64,000 bases of DNA from Lepturacanthus savala (taxonomy: Eukaryota; Chordata; Actinopteri; Scombriformes; Trichiuridae). The notes beneath the pieces were generated by a model that was not told the origin of the DNA, did no database searches, and saw nothing but the letters and a program-made list of their open reading frames with translations. Position 1 is the stretch's first letter; every line of letters starts with the position of its first letter. Location of the stretch: NCBI GenBank assembly GCA_030544235.1, contig CM060470.1:22959856-23023855 (forward strand), read 5' to 3'. Shown here piece by piece: positions 25,928 through 39,291 of the stretch. The translations under genes were made by a program, and so were the position numbers.

Positions 25928-26615
25928 TGGATGGCTCCCGTGAGCTCAGGAAACAGCCCGGCCAATCAGAGGTCGCCCTGCAGTCTGCACTACATGACAC
26001 AGGCTGGAGCAGGTTTCACATACGTGATCTGACATCTGATATACCGTAATTTATTTTACAAATATTAGCTGAGTTTGGTACAGGTGTACATTTTGATAAA
26101 TAACTGCCAGTCCCAGATCAACACAGTCTAATTCATAAAAAAAAATAAAAAAAAAAATCATGGTGTAAGTTTTTCTTCTTTGCCTTTTTTTCCACACACA
26201 ACTCCGTCCTGACCACATCACTGTCTCAAATGCCATTAAAGAACACACTCTGTAAGATTGTTTAATTGTCGATTTTCATCGCTATGAAAGTATGACAAGA
26301 AATGGGAGAAGCAGACATTTAACTATAGTACTATAATCTGACTTTAAAAAATGTAAGTTGTACAGTAGTTTTCAAATCCAATTGTACCTGGTTGAGAAAA
26401 ATATAACTAGTAAACAAGCTAATAAGCATGAAAATAGTTGAATGCATATTAATACTTGTGCTTGCATAACACACTCGTGCAAAGTTGTGGACGCACGTAA
26501 ACATAAACACAAAAAAGTATAATTGCAAAGAAATACCAGGAGGCACAGTGCATAGTCATCTAGTTTTAACTACTCCTTCAGTGGCACTACACGCATGTGT
26601 GTGTGTTTATGTGCA

Positions 26616-26622
<7 letters not shown>

Positions 26623-26702
<80 letters not shown>
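26623..26702 (+). repeat. (GT)n microsatellite
   Basis: About 40 uninterrupted GT units, preceded by imperfect GT/GC repeats from 26595. Confidence 0.98.
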
Positions 26703-26704
<2 letters not shown>

Positions 26705-28885
26705 AGGGAAGTTTCATTACGTGGCATCACTGAAATTGATTAATTTTCTTTCTGATGAACCTCAGAGAGGAAGATGAGATAGAATGAATAAAGAACAGCA
26801 TGGTTCATAAGCAGAGAGATCATATGGCTGCACACACACACACATGCTCGAAGGCATTTAAAAAAACATTAAAAATGAAACATTCAGACCAGGTTGAAGC
26901 CTTGGCTTTTGACTTTCAGGGAACATTTTTACACAGGTTAACCTCAGGTTTCAGACCTTTGACCATATTTGGGAAGATATCCGACATCATAACTATATAT
27001 CAATAACATAAGAAACCACAGAAAACATGATATTGCCCTTTGAGGTCAGGTTAACGTTAGGTCTTGTGTTTGCTCTTACATGATATCACAAAAGACACAG
27101 GTTCAAAGGCTCATTACAGGGATTGGTAACAGGCCATTTCCTTTTTGGAACTCCCAACCTAATCTTTACACTCACACACACACAACACAAGACACGTGGG
27201 AATGACAGGGCAAAGGAACCATAGTAACTTCAGGGCGTCACCGCAGCAACCCAGTTAAATACAGGTAGGGAAGAAGATCAAGGGTTGAGGTCATTATGGC
27301 AGACTGCTTTGATGGGAAGCCTGAACTAATTTCTCAGAATTGATCGGATAATCCTGCAATAAAAGGAAACAGAGCAGCAGTATTTGATGAAATCTCATTA
27401 TAAAACTGTGTGTTCAGAATATGAGAGCTGGTCTTATCGGGTCACTCAATGATATGATGGATATGCTGCAGGTTAGTTTAATACATAGTCAATAATTATA
27501 GACTGAGTGTCTATCAGAAGTTCTTAACATTGATTTTGATATGACATGCTGATATTTTGATTGGCAGAGTTCTATAGAATCCCATCAGGGTGTTCTGCCT
27601 CTGACAGGAACAGCCACAGTATTTATTGTATTATTGATCTTGCTTGAACATTAAAATGATCAAAATTCCAGATGTATGCAGCATTTAACAATGAATCCTC
27701 ACACAGACACTAAGAACTATCCTGATTGATGAATAGATAAAAAAAGATACCTGGGATACCTCTATTAGTCACTATAAGAACCAAACAATACAGTACATAC
27801 CCGGCCAGCCAAGACCAGGAAAAGACCATGAATCAGTAAATCATCCACCACATTCATCATTATCTATTGATTTCATTACATTTTAATGGCCCACTTTTAT
27901 CCAGTCTTGAATGTGAGCCTGTTTGAAATCTTGCATATTTTCTGACAAATGAAACCTTGCGCTTGTTTCAAAGGTTGTTTACTTTTTATACATCATTCCT
28001 AAATGAACACACTGAAATGTATTGCTGTGTCCATGTCTTGTAGATTATAATGGCTTTTTTTCCTCTAAGCACTATGAACGGGAAAGTAGTTTCAAACGTT
28101 CAGGCCATATATACAGTAAACATAAACTGGTCCAACCTCTGGGCAATTTTAATACAGGAAAAGAGCCCGATGTCATCAATCAGCTATATTTGAGGCTGCA
28201 CTTTTTTTTCAAAAGCTCTGTTATGTATTTTATTTTTAAATGCAGCACTTAGTTTACCTGAAATGAATAAAGATCCACTATTATAGTAGTAAACGGTCCA
28301 ATATATTATACTTTTCCTGAGTTTTATTTGAAGTGTTTATATCACTAACAAGAGATATTTGTGGTTTTAAGCACCAAAAATCATCTCAATAGTAATATCA
28401 CTTCTTTCAAGCTTCTCTATGGAGCTCTAGGAAGAGCTGGCCTTATGTGTCTGACTCATTAATATTAATCAGGCTCTCCTCTAATTGGATGATTTTAATG
28501 GCCATACAGTTGTGACATCACACCTTCATTATGTATTTCTCTGTGACATGGGACGGTATTTATTTAGCACCTTCTCTATGATCAAAAATCCTTTTAATTT
28601 CTAGAAAAAACAGGGCCTTTAACTTCTGTATGTTTAGAACAGGCGTGCACAAAATGATATATCTGGTAATAATTACTTTTTTCAGTTGAGATTTTTTTTC
28701 TGGGCACATATTTCAGAGTGTTAGAGAATGATCAGAAGCCTGAGGAGCACCAACAACAAAAGGAAAAGCTGTTCTTGCCGCTGACTCAGCAAGTCTGCTT
28801 CTTTTTCTATGTCCATAGCAACACATTTACAACCATTCATACCTGACGCAGAGTGTTTCTGTTTGACCTGTCTGTCTCCTCCAGT

Positions 28886-28887
<2 letters not shown>

Positions 28888-28942
<55 letters not shown>
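28888..28942 (+). repeat. (GT)n microsatellite
   Basis: About 27 GT units; a CA array (29043-29077) lies 100 bp away, so the two could pair as an inverted repeat. Confidence 0.97.
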
Positions 28943-28943
<1 letters not shown>

Positions 28944-29038
28944 ACCAGTACTGCATGTGTGTGTCAGATTTAACTCTCTCTGCAGGACCCCTGTTTTCTT
29001 TGTGTGCTGGGCGATACACATCAAAATGTATGTGCACA

Positions 29039-29042
<4 letters not shown>

Positions 29043-29077
<35 letters not shown>
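29043..29077 (+). repeat. (CA)n microsatellite
   Basis: About 17 CA units in opposite sense to the GT array at 28888-28942. Confidence 0.97.
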
Positions 29078-29079
<2 letters not shown>

Positions 29080-29812
29080 TCACACACCATACCCTACCGT
29101 TAAAGGAGATTAATTCACACTTTCATCACCAAGCCTTGGTCCCAGGGGAGACTGGAGGAGACTTGGGCAAAGTGGCTGCAGGGGATTGCAGGGGGTAATG
29201 GGTTATAGGTGTGTGTGTGTGTTTGTGTGTGTGTATTCACTGGCAATAAAGGATACACTCACAGTGCAGCGCTCTCTCTACGGGGCCCTAAAACAAACAC
29301 CGGCTGATCAGGACTGATGCAGGAGAGTGTTCTGTGTTTATTACTGAGGGCATGTGATGTGATCCAAGGCTACAACTAGGGATGGGAGGATAAAAGATTT
29401 TATGATCGGGATGACTAAACACTCAGGATAAGTTGATCATGGTTAATGTCCATTATCGGGTTAATCGTGAATATCCTCATGAATAATTTAAAAAAAAAGG
29501 TTTCTAGAGTGTTATCGTAAGTCCTTTGTATATTTCCTGATTTATTTTGAAGTATGACAAAGGGGCGCCCACATCTTTCAAATCAAGATTTGTTTTTTCA
29601 GTGAAAAGGATGCTCATTAAAAAATGGTCTGGTATGTGATGCAATACAAATATTAATTTCTTAACCAAATGTGAGGGAAACTCATTCCGATATGTTATAT
29701 TGATGTTTGAGTTTTAAGCAAATTTTTATGATTGTCAGGATAACATCATGAATCACAATTATTTTGGCCATGATAAACGCAACATGAAATGTTCATGTTG
29801 TCCCATGCCTAA

Positions 29813-30045
29813 CTGCAACTATAACGATTAATTTCATGATCAATTCATCAGCATCAAGCAATCAATTAATCATTTAGTCAATAAAATGTTGTAAATGTAA
29901 AAAACAGCCAAAGGAATTGCATTCAAAATATCTTTAAGGTTGCAGTGAAGTCTTAAATTAGATTTTTCTGATTAACAGTTCAACAAATAAAAAGCTTGAA
30001 CCAGATAATATTATTATAATCAAATAATTGATTAATTGTTGCAGC
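29813..30045. mobile_element. MITE-like interspersed repeat
   Basis: The ends CTGCAACTATAACGATTAAT and ATTGATTAATTGTTGCAG are imperfect inverted repeats enclosing AT-rich sequence with TTAGTCAATAAAATGT. This form is common in fish genomes. No coding capacity. Confidence 0.55.
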
Positions 30046-30349
30046 TAATGTGCTCACATGCATATTTTCTATCTCTGTACGGTTGAGGCTTCACTTCTGA
30101 AATTTCTCAAAATGTTCACTTCACCTTATAAGTTCATAAATTGATTAGTCATTAAGTCACCTATATGGTGAAAATGTTATATTTTCTGGGTCCACATTCT
30201 GAAATATGAAATGTAAATTAACATCACTTTGGGCTTCGGGACCTTAAGATGAGTATTTTTTTAAATAGCAGTTGCATCATGTCATTTTAATCTATCACTA
30301 ATGTTAAAACCCTGTATTGCAGCAAATCTCTTTTGTGTGTGAGCTATTT

Positions 30350-30420
30350 TTTCCTTATGCACTGCAGGCATCAGAATTGCCCTGTAGGGACAAGTAAAGT
30401 GTATTGAGTGAATTGAAATG
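30350..30420 (+). repeat. Possible retroposon 3' tail
   Basis: AATTGCCCTGTAGGGACAAG followed by TAAAGTGTATTGAGTGAATT resembles the short 3' tail of RTE/Rex-type fish retroposons. Confidence 0.35.
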
Positions 30421-31930
30421 GAGTGTTAAGTGTTAGTGGAAATGTCACTGAGGGTTTGAATCGCTGTTCATCGCCATGAATGAGTGACTGCTCACTGCTG
30501 CTGCACTTCATCACACCACAGCGCTCCACCGCTTCAATCAATGGTTCACTTACCTAATAAGATCAGCACTACACCCACCTTAACAAGTTACAACAAGAAG
30601 TAGGCGACCGAGTTTGGCAATCTGGGTTTTTCTTTAATGCACAAAAAAAGTAAGAACTCAGTCAGTCGAGTGAGGTCATTACAACTATTGTGTGTCTCAT
30701 GCAAATGAGAAGGAATCCAATGTTTCCTGAGCTTATCCTCAAATGGAACTGGTTGCATTTCTGTTTCACATTGATTCATATTTAAATTACTGCTGGTCAG
30801 ACATAATTTACATTTTGACATTTTATAGATTTGAATCTCGCAGCTTCTTGGAGATCTGATAGCGGCTGCAACAAACTGGGTATTTTTTATCTCACCACAA
30901 CAGTCACATTCTTTGTGTAATGTTAGATCACAATGAAATGTATCACCAGAATTTTTTTTCTTTTTTTTTTTTGCAGCAGAGTGCTGATGATATCACATTC
31001 ACTGCCTCATTGCCAAATCACAGCTCCAAGACAATACATCGGATGCACCACATAGCAAGTAAACAAGGCTCTGGATTCTTTCCCTGTTGAGCTCGGGTTA
31101 TAAAACCTCCTGCTGCTGCAGGCTGAGGTCAGCCGGGCTTCACCGGGACTATGGCACCGACGTTACCACAGACAGGTGACCCCCCCTCCGTTTGCAGCCA
31201 CAGCTCTCGCCCGCTCGCTTGCTCGAGTTTAATTATACCTCAGTGGCATCACAGGAAAAAGAAATCCTAATTATGATGCCAAAGCAGCAGGGAATTCTGC
31301 TGGCAGAGGACCGGTGATAATTTGACAAAACAATCCATAGATGGCAGAGTGATAAGCTGCACATCAGTCAAGTCATCAGCAGCAACAATATGAGGACAAA
31401 ACCAAAGCAGTGGAAAAACCTAGTGGATATGTTGAAGTAACGCTTTCTTATTCTGTGTTCCTCCATCTCTGTGTTCCATAACTTGGACTCAGTCACCAAG
31501 TTTTTTTGATTTATCTCAGTTATCAGGCGATCTGTGCTGCAATCTGTCTCACAATGTGAACAATGAGAGACATTTTCATCTATGGAAGCATCACCATACA
31601 GCAGCAGGGAATGTGTGCAGGCAGCATGCTGCTGAACACACTGTTCCCCTGGACATAAGGAGAGTGCTGAATAATATCATTTCTAATAATGAGAAGAAGA
31701 ATCTGATTATTATAAATGAATAAACATCCTCCTCCTGCAGAACACTGCAGCTGTTTTGGTGTGCAGAGAATTTGACAAGAAGTTGACATCATGTTGAAAA
31801 AACAATAAAATAATGGTCGAATAGTGTGTGTTTTTGGTGATTAAACATGAATATAAATGAGCGGACGTGTAAACTTGTGCGTTTACAAGACAGGCTGCTC
31901 CATGCTCTGGACGTGAGGAAAGTAACCGAC

Positions 31931-32344
31931 CTTAACGGGGGAGCTCCGGGTGGCTACGGGCAGCTCCCTGGTCGCGGTGCCCGGGGGTGAGGTGGATATC
32001 CCGGCTGCGTAGCCCTGCAGCGAGCCGCCCCCGGCCAGGGTCTGCCTGCCGCCGCCTCCTCCTCCTCCGTTCCCTCGCTGGGGCCGCTGCTTGATGCCGT
32101 CCAGGAGGCGGACCAGCAGGATGTTGGCCGGGAGGTCGTCCACCCCGCAGTCCACCAGGATGCGACACTCCGGGCAGCGGAGCTCGTTCCGGGAGCTGAC
32201 GATGTTCTCCAGGCAGCGGCGGCAGAAGGTGTGCTGGCACGGCAGCACCTTGGCCGTGGTGTCCAGGCGCTCCAGGCACACCGAGCACTCCAGCAGATCC
32301 AGCAGGGACGAGGACTCGTCCATGTCGGCGGAGAGGGTGAGCAT
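31931..32344 (-). CDS. sh3rf3: SH3RF3 (POSH2) first coding exon, RING domain, partial
   Basis: The frame from the ATG at 32344-32342 encodes 138 residues, read down to a donor AAG|GTCGGT whose last exon base is 31931 (phase 0). A C3HC4 RING finger spans about residues 20-60: C20-x2-C23, C36-x-H38-x2-C41-x2-C44 and C57-x2-C60. The segment MDESSSLLDLLECSVC and the later LPANILLVRLLDGIKQRP match SH3RF family proteins, and DTTAKVLPCQHTFCRRC is closer to SH3RF3 than to SH3RF1 as I remember them. A run of seven glycines follows the RING. The family are E3 ubiquitin ligases and scaffolds with four SH3 domains; the SH3 exons are not seen and should lie beyond the left edge. Start choice: 32344 is the first in-frame ATG; the ATG at 32323 has a better context (G at -3 and +4) and aligns with the conserved MDESS. 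The frame stays open upstream to at least 32554 without another ATG. Gene identity is secure; the exact start is less so. Confidence 0.93.
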
Positions 32345-32680
32345 CTCAGCCTCACTTGTCCCGACCGAGGACCGACCGCTTCCTTGACTGTACGTTACCG
32401 GAGAAACGGAGCGGGAGCGCGGATCATTCTGGAGGGAACAGCCACACGGAGCGGAGAGCGTTCGGGTTACCGCTGCTGGGTATTCTCCGCTTGTTCTGTC
32501 GCTACTTCTCTCTCCGACTCCCTCAACGTGTTTCCGTCTCTCTCTCACACACACACACTCTCCCTGCGCGCGTGTGTGTGTGTGTCTCCAGCAGCTGTGC
32601 AGAAAGCGGTGAGGTCACGCTCTCATCATCATCATCATCCGCGCGCACCCCAGAGACAGACAGATAAATACTGACAGAGC
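32345..32680 (-). promoter_or_regulatory. sh3rf3: sh3rf3 5' leader and CpG-rich promoter
   Basis: The coding exon and the DNA upstream of it are visibly CpG-rich against a very AT-rich background, as expected for a vertebrate CpG-island promoter. The enrichment runs from about 31920 to 32650 and stops abruptly at AT-rich sequence after 32680. The stretch includes short GT/CA runs (32544-32587) and a CAT trinucleotide run (32623-32640). On the minus strand a TATTTAT-like sequence lies near 32665, but no clear TATA box or initiator can be fixed, so the transcription start is unknown. Confidence 0.6.
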
Positions 32681-32894
32681 TTTTTATTTTATTTTAAATT
32701 TTATATTAGTTTAGTGCGCCATCTCCTTGAAGCAATATCAATTAACAATATATTTTTGATATGGTTGATATATTTGTTATATGGTTGTAATATTTAAGCC
32801 ATAATATTAGAATGTTTTATATGTTATAAACTGTACATTTTCTCTGTTTGTACTACTTTGTACAATGTGCTTTGGCAGTATTGTAATTTATTAA

Positions 32895-32900
<6 letters not shown>

Positions 32901-32986
<86 letters not shown>
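32901..32986 (+). repeat. (AG)n microsatellite
   Basis: About 43 uninterrupted AG units, about 250 bp upstream of the sh3rf3 CpG-rich promoter. The Ser-Leu frame on the minus strand is its translation. Confidence 0.98.
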
Positions 32987-32988
<2 letters not shown>

Positions 32989-34106
32989 CATTCAGTCAAC
33001 TGAGTTTCTGTGATAAAACCAAAATCATTGAGGAACATTGGACATCAAATTGGCACCAAAACAAATCTATAAAACCCAATCTGACTCCGGGCCAGTTATT
33101 TAGCAGTAAACACACCTATAGGAATAGGAGCCATTATTTCCCAGAGCTGGAGGGATCAGTGAGAGGCAGCTGCAGACACAACCTGACAGGCTGTGTCCTC
33201 ACTGTGATCTGAGCTTCAACCACTAGAGAGAAGCAGTGGCTCAGTTATTAGCAGGCAGTGGTTGTTGTTTGTCTCCTCACACCTTCTACACATAAACAAA
33301 GTCAGAGCTGGTGTCAGATCCTCCAAAAGACCTGAGAGGCTGCTGAAAGGCGGTGATCTGTCTTATCACTCATGAAGAAGTGCATATGCAAATAATAAGT
33401 CATAAAAGACTGAGCACAGTGTGTTAAGGGAAATTAAAGCTTGTTTTTCTTGATTTTCTTTGGATTTTTTGGTGTTGTGTCAACCTACAAAGAGAATAGC
33501 ACCAGAGTTAAAGCAACAAAATCTGCTTTTTTCGTGATTCCCACCAGGACCAGCGTAGTGAGTTGCCTCAGTAACAACTCCAGGCTGTGGAAATGTTGGT
33601 TTCTGGTGACGCCTGGTGGCTCTTTTTTAATTTATTGCTTATCCAGCTTTTGCCGAGTGTTTTTTTTTTTGCCATTTTTCTATTAGTCTATAGGTTAAAT
33701 ACACACAACTGTTAATCCTAGAAATATTAGTGATGCAAATGCTAAACATTGGCTGATAAAATTAAAACATAAAATGTATTATTCAGTTCAATACATCTGT
33801 GTTTATCCCTATAAATGGCAAATCTGCTGCTGTTTGCCACCCAGATCAACATAGACACACAGTTGATAGAAAAGAGTGGGGGAAAATGAGTTGTTAATCA
33901 CAAATCAAAAAACAATCATTATTCTAGCACCTACAGGGATAATATAGGATTATGACCACACAAAACACAGCATAAATCACACATACAATACCTGCAACTA
34001 TAGGTTGTGTATTTGCAGTAAAAACAGCATTTTCACTGAGCTGGTCCCTGAGGATGAATGTCATTATATGCTATTTGATGTACACAACAGATATAATGGA
34101 GAAGGC

Positions 34107-34108
<2 letters not shown>

Positions 34109-34184
<76 letters not shown>

Positions 34185-34185
34185 T

Positions 34186-34240
<55 letters not shown>

Positions 34241-34251
34241 TGTATGTGTGT
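34109..34251 (+). repeat. Long imperfect (GT)n microsatellite
   Basis: About 140 bp of GT with a few interruptions (AT near 34178, AG near 34190, CT near 34240), the longest dinucleotide array in the window. Confidence 0.97.
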
Positions 34252-34335
34252 TGTTACTTCCACCTGTTCAGACCTGCTCTGCACTCACACTCAACCCCCA
34301 GAGGTATAGTCAGTGTATATATATATATGCTTGTC

Positions 34336-34374
<39 letters not shown>

Positions 34375-34949
34375 ACACAATCTGAAGCGACGCCTTCCTG
34401 GGTGAGCGGTGGCACCGCTACTTCCCACCCACGATGAAGATCAGAGGGTGGACTACTTAGACGAAGAATAGGAAAGAATGTGTGCCCAACCACCGCATTT
34501 ACATTGACTAGACAATGACTTGTGTTACACTGGAGATGTTTTGCCAGTATTGTGCTATTTATACACATTAACACATTTGTACATACATGTATAGTTCAGC
34601 AGAGAGACAGAAAGAAGGTAATTTAAAACACACATGAAGAAATAAACCTGGCCTAGTGATTAAACTAAAGAGGCTGAAGTGCTAACTAATTTGCTGCAGG
34701 TCTTACTGATTGTTCATATGTGATTTGGAGCCACACAAATCAAACTAGCAAATATTGTTATTGGATATAATATATTGGCTAGAAATGTGAAACGTACAGT
34801 ACAGGTCAGCATATATCCCCACTCTTCCTACTCACTTTTGAGAGTAAGTTCCCCTTGTGTTTCATCTGCAGAGACCTGCCATTTCCTGTAGGTCTATCTG
34901 TATTCTCATGGCTGCAGAGCATTGCAACACACTCATTCAGCCACCAAAA

Positions 34950-34950
<1 letters not shown>

Positions 34951-35013
<63 letters not shown>
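34951..35013 (+). repeat. (GT)n microsatellite
   Basis: About 31 uninterrupted GT units. Confidence 0.97.
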
Positions 35014-35017
<4 letters not shown>

Positions 35018-37374
35018 GTTGTTGTTGTGGTGAAGCCCTGATTTTGAAAAGCTTCAGTCACACAGCGGCCTCCGAGCACTGGCAACAAGCCCAAAACTCA
35101 TGGTGTCTCTCTCTCTGTCGTTCTCGTTACCGCTCATGTCTTGCCCAGTGTGTTTCATCTGCTTAATACAATTCTCCACAGCCAATGATTCAGAATCTAC
35201 AGGGAGAAGCGAACAAAAAATGATTAATGGATGCAAATACGCTGAATCCATTTAAGCGGCATAGTCAGAAGTCTCTGTAGGACACGTTGCTGTCAACAGC
35301 AGATAAAAGGTGGATGCTGGTTAAACAGCGGATGTCTCTGTTGGGATGGTAACCAACATTTTTGAGTGACAAGGGTTAAACAGCTCTGTGATATGTCACT
35401 AATTGGGCTAATAATGATATAATGCATGTGATGAACAATGTTATATCCATTTTATTCATGCATGTCATTCATATACTGTCTGCATGATTATCATTTGTTT
35501 TATGGTTTGCAGGTTTCAGGCTTTGTTGCTGCCACAAAACCTGTTTTTTAGCTGACTGAATCTCATTTTTATTAACTTGTCAATAGTTTTTTTTTTTTTT
35601 CATTTATTTATTTTGGTAAATGACTGCAGGCTGATCAGGTCTCTGCCAAACCCATTAAACACTTCACCAAGTGAGTCAGCCCAGTCTTTAAAGTGTTTCC
35701 AATAGGCTGTCATTGTTGTTTGCTTCTTATTTCATTTTGTTGAATACTACATTAATACATGTATTACGTTCAGTATATTGTTAAAATGAAAAAGCTTAGT
35801 TATCATTACTACTGCAATGCAATTACTTTGTAATTTAATTTTGACTTTGTGGTGATGAGCTATGAAAATAAATTTAATCTGACATTACCCTGATCTGCAT
35901 TCAAAGCTTTTTTTTTCTTCCTTTGCATTGCTGTTTTCTTCTAGATTAACCTACAGGGATCAATTATATTTCATACACTCCTATACTGCCATCACCTTTA
36001 TCAAGAATCATACATATTCATCCCATCACTTCCTCGCAAACACAAGAATTCTCCTATGAACTGCTGTGGAGAAATATTAAATCTTGTTTGCCAATCAAAT
36101 ATAATGAATATGCTATATGTGTGTGTGTGTGTGTGTGTGTATTTCCTCTATGTACCTATACCTTACATAGCTCCCTTATCGACCAATGTCCTTCGTTCAT
36201 GCAAAAGTAGGTTAGCTGACACGGCAGTTACCATGGCAACCAACGTGCTCTTTGCTTCATTGTTGCAGGGTAGTTAGAGATGTGTTTGCATGGGGAGTCT
36301 CAGTGGTGCTAATAACTGTAAGTAGGTTCACTTGTTCAGAATATGTATGTTTGTCAAGACATCACAGAACATGTAAAGTTACATTGTTTTTTTAATTAAA
36401 TATAAGTATATATTTATAAACTAGCAAGTTTATGAGAGTTTGGGATATTATTTCTACATCAGTTACACCAAAATCAGCTGTATTTTTGAATAACTTGAAA
36501 TGCGATGGACACCACCTTTTGTTTTTGAATTCAATTGGTATGCAAAGTTTGTTTATGTTTATTTGATTTTGATTCTGGGATCCCGTGGTTTTAAACTTAT
36601 AAGATAATTAGGCAAACATTATCTTAAAAAAAGTTACTTTTTGGGGGGGGAAAAGTATTGTTTTCATCCTATAAATAAATAAATGTTGAACCATATTTTC
36701 TCCTTCCACAGCGGAGCCTCCTCAGGCCGCTGAAAGTCAGAGGAAGTTTGTTTTAATGACCACGCTGAAAAATTAAGTCACATCCAACTGCATTATAGCA
36801 GGCAGCAAATTAGCCCTCCACTGACTGTCTTCTCTGAACTACTTTGATGTGGTGGTAGCCTCCTCCTCCATAACGACTATCAGTCTGTGGCAGCTGCTGT
36901 ACTTTAGTAAATCTTTCAAATTTTGTTCTTCAACATCAATAAGGCAAAGATCATAAGTTTACCATAAGACCGAATTTACATGAACCAAAAGATGAAAACA
37001 CCTAATGAAAAATTGAATGCAGACTTACAAAACACATAAAAAAGGCAAACAGCAAGGCAATAAGGGAATATCAGGGGTTAGAAATATAAGTAATAGTAAA
37101 TTCAAAATATGTTTTTAGGTATGAAATAGTTAATAGACTGATAAGTGCCAAAGCAGCAGGCAGACCTCAAAGAGAAACCTAACAGATGATTTATGAAAAG
37201 AATAATGCAGAAAATGCTAAATGCATTAATGAAATGTAACAAGTAATGGAGCCTACTTAGGTACAATTTTGAGATACTTACATACATTATATATAATTTC
37301 TACTCTACTACACTTATTTGAAAACTTCACTCAGTTACTTCAGATGAAATACAGCACATTGTAAAAGAGGAAAC

Positions 37375-37682
37375 CAGTGGTTCTTAATCTTATTGTCTTT
37401 TGATGTCTCAGTGTGTAGTCAGCTCACTTTTCACCAAATACGGATTTCCCCACTAAACTTCTCACATGGTTTCATTTCAATAAATGTTCAAACGATCCAA
37501 TATTTCACAAAAAAAAATCAAAGATTAGAAAAAACGTCTACAACTAAAAACAGATTTCAGTATCAGAACTTAGATTTTTCTTCCTTCCTCTCCCATGAAT
37601 CATCTCACGACCCCTCATATTTATCTTAATATTCATATTAATCCTCTTTGGATGTGGCTGACCCCTGGGTTGGAAACCGCTG
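37375..37682. mobile_element. hAT-like MITE
   Basis: The left end CAGTGGTTCTTAATCTTATT and the right end GGTTGGAAACCGCTG are imperfect inverted repeats (both ends read CAGNGGTT inward). The 308-bp body is noncoding. No clear 8-bp target duplication is visible. Confidence 0.5.
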
Positions 37683-38206
37683 GATTAAAACTAGTTTAAA
37701 CTAGCTGCACCTGCAGCAACAGTAACATATTACACATTGATGCTTCACTATTAATATTGTAATGAACAAGCATTTTTACTTTAATACTTGAAGTACATTT
37801 TGCTATTTATGTAATTTTGACTTAGTTTATTTGTCATTTTAGTCATTATGTTTCCAAGTACCTCCTCTCATATGACATCATCAACTTCCTGCCTCTTTCT
37901 CCTGAGAACATGGCAAAAAAACCTTCCAGAAAGAGGTCATTTTATTTAGATTATTAGGATTTTCAACCATGACATGTATATATCTATTCAATCAAGTCTC
38001 TAGAATTTTGAACATGGGATACATATATTTTTGTTTACAAGCATATTTGTGCAAGCAACAACTATAATACTCATTAAAATGGTATTTTCTGCAAAGAAAA
38101 TATTACAAAATGGAAAAAAACACATACATAACATGATTTTTAATGACTCAACTGATATAATTACATGCATGAAATCTTTTAAAAAACAACTGGGCTTAAA
38201 TGGGTT

Positions 38207-38565
38207 AAGTAAAGGAAGTGAATATTGCTTCCACCACTGGAAAAATAACATTATTAGTGCAGAAATGTTGCTTTTCACCTTGTTCAGAATGCAGTGCATT
38301 AAATTTCTTTCTTTTCTCTTGTATCCTACTATTTAACTATAACAACCTTATTTACCCACAGGGATCATGTAATAACATGTTATCCTGTAACATCTTTTGT
38401 TATGTTTCCTTATCAAACAATCCCTGATCTCATCATATCTAATCTTGCTTAATCTTGTTTTGTTGCATTACGCCTCATGTATCCATCTTGCATGGTGTGA
38501 TACATCATATACGTCCTATTACCTGGACATATCCTATCTCGTTATACCCCATTTCACCTTATGCA
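38207..38565. repeat. Dispersed copy of the edar-proximal repeat unit
   Basis: Shares CCACTGGAAAAATAACATTA, TTCACCTTGTTCAGAATGCA, CATGTTATCCTGTA and ACGTCCTATTACCTGGACAT with the tandem units at 41189-41970, about 3 kb away. The left part (GTAAAGGAAGTG, then CTTCCACCACTG) resembles the reversed end of the hAT element at 11007. Confidence 0.7.
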
Positions 38566-39232
38566 GAGTCTGTTGTTTGTGTTTTTGTGTGACACCATCC
38601 ATCATAGTAAATACAGCTTTTGCTTAATATGTGTGTTTGTCCGGTCTGAGAGAGCAGAGCAGCCATCATTCTATCAGCACAGCTCATCACTCTTCTCGTT
38701 ATCCTCTCCTCATCCCCTCTTTATCCTCTCTTCTCATCTAATCTCTTCTCTTCTCATCCTCTTTTTCAGTCAGGAAGCCCCTGGATCGACATCAATGAGT
38801 CTGTAAAAGGGGGAGGGGGGACTGGGTGGGGGGAGGCAGACAGAGCGATAGAATGACAGTGCGTAAAGAGAGATGAGGATGGAGAAAGAGAGACAGATGC
38901 AGTTTGAAAGAAGGACAGAGATAGTGAAATTAAAAAATGAGAGTGGCCAAGAAAGAAGATGGAGATAGGGAGACAAAGAATAGCGACAGGAGGGAAGTGT
39001 GCGAGAGAGAGAGAGAGAGAGAAGGAGAGGGAGAGAGACAGACAGACAGAGAGAGTGTAAGTAATTACAGGACTCCCAGTGTTTTCAAAGCCGCTCTTTT
39101 ATCTCGTGCTTCCTGTGGCTGAGAAAAGAAGAAGCAGCGGAAAAGGAGATGATGATGAAGAGGAGGAGGAAGAGCACTGAAGTCCAAGCTTTAGTCCAAC
39201 ACAGACAACAGGCACCAGTCATCCACATCACA

Positions 39233-39249
39233 AACACACACACACAGAC

Positions 39250-39290
<41 letters not shown>
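39233..39290 (+). repeat. (CA)n microsatellite
   Basis: About 28 CA units with GA and GC interruptions. Confidence 0.95.

Positions 39291-39291
<1 letters not shown>

Larger units (their letters stand above)
25928..31920. other. sh3rf3 intron 1 (inferred), part nearest exon 1
   Basis: No gene was recognised. Contents include GT/CA arrays (26623-26702, 28888-28942, 29043-29077), a MITE-like element at 29813-30045, a LINE-like tail at 30350-30420, and a repeat-family segment near 28290-28560. The 31090-31210 stretch just downstream of sh3rf3 exon 1 is relatively GC-rich but noncoding as far as can be seen. Confidence 0.55.
32681..37374. other. Divergent intergenic spacer between sh3rf3 and edar, left half
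   Basis: AT-rich, with no supported gene. Holds GA and GT microsatellites (32901-32986, 34109-34251, 34341-34372, 34951-35013) and repeat-like sequence at 33100-33330. Any promoter elements shared by the two divergent genes would lie here or in the next segment, but none can be identified by eye. Confidence 0.55.

Noticed and set aside
31932..32674. Long alternative frames on both strands over sh3rf3 exon 1
   Set aside because: Shadows of the GC-rich RING-coding frame; only that frame matches a known protein family.
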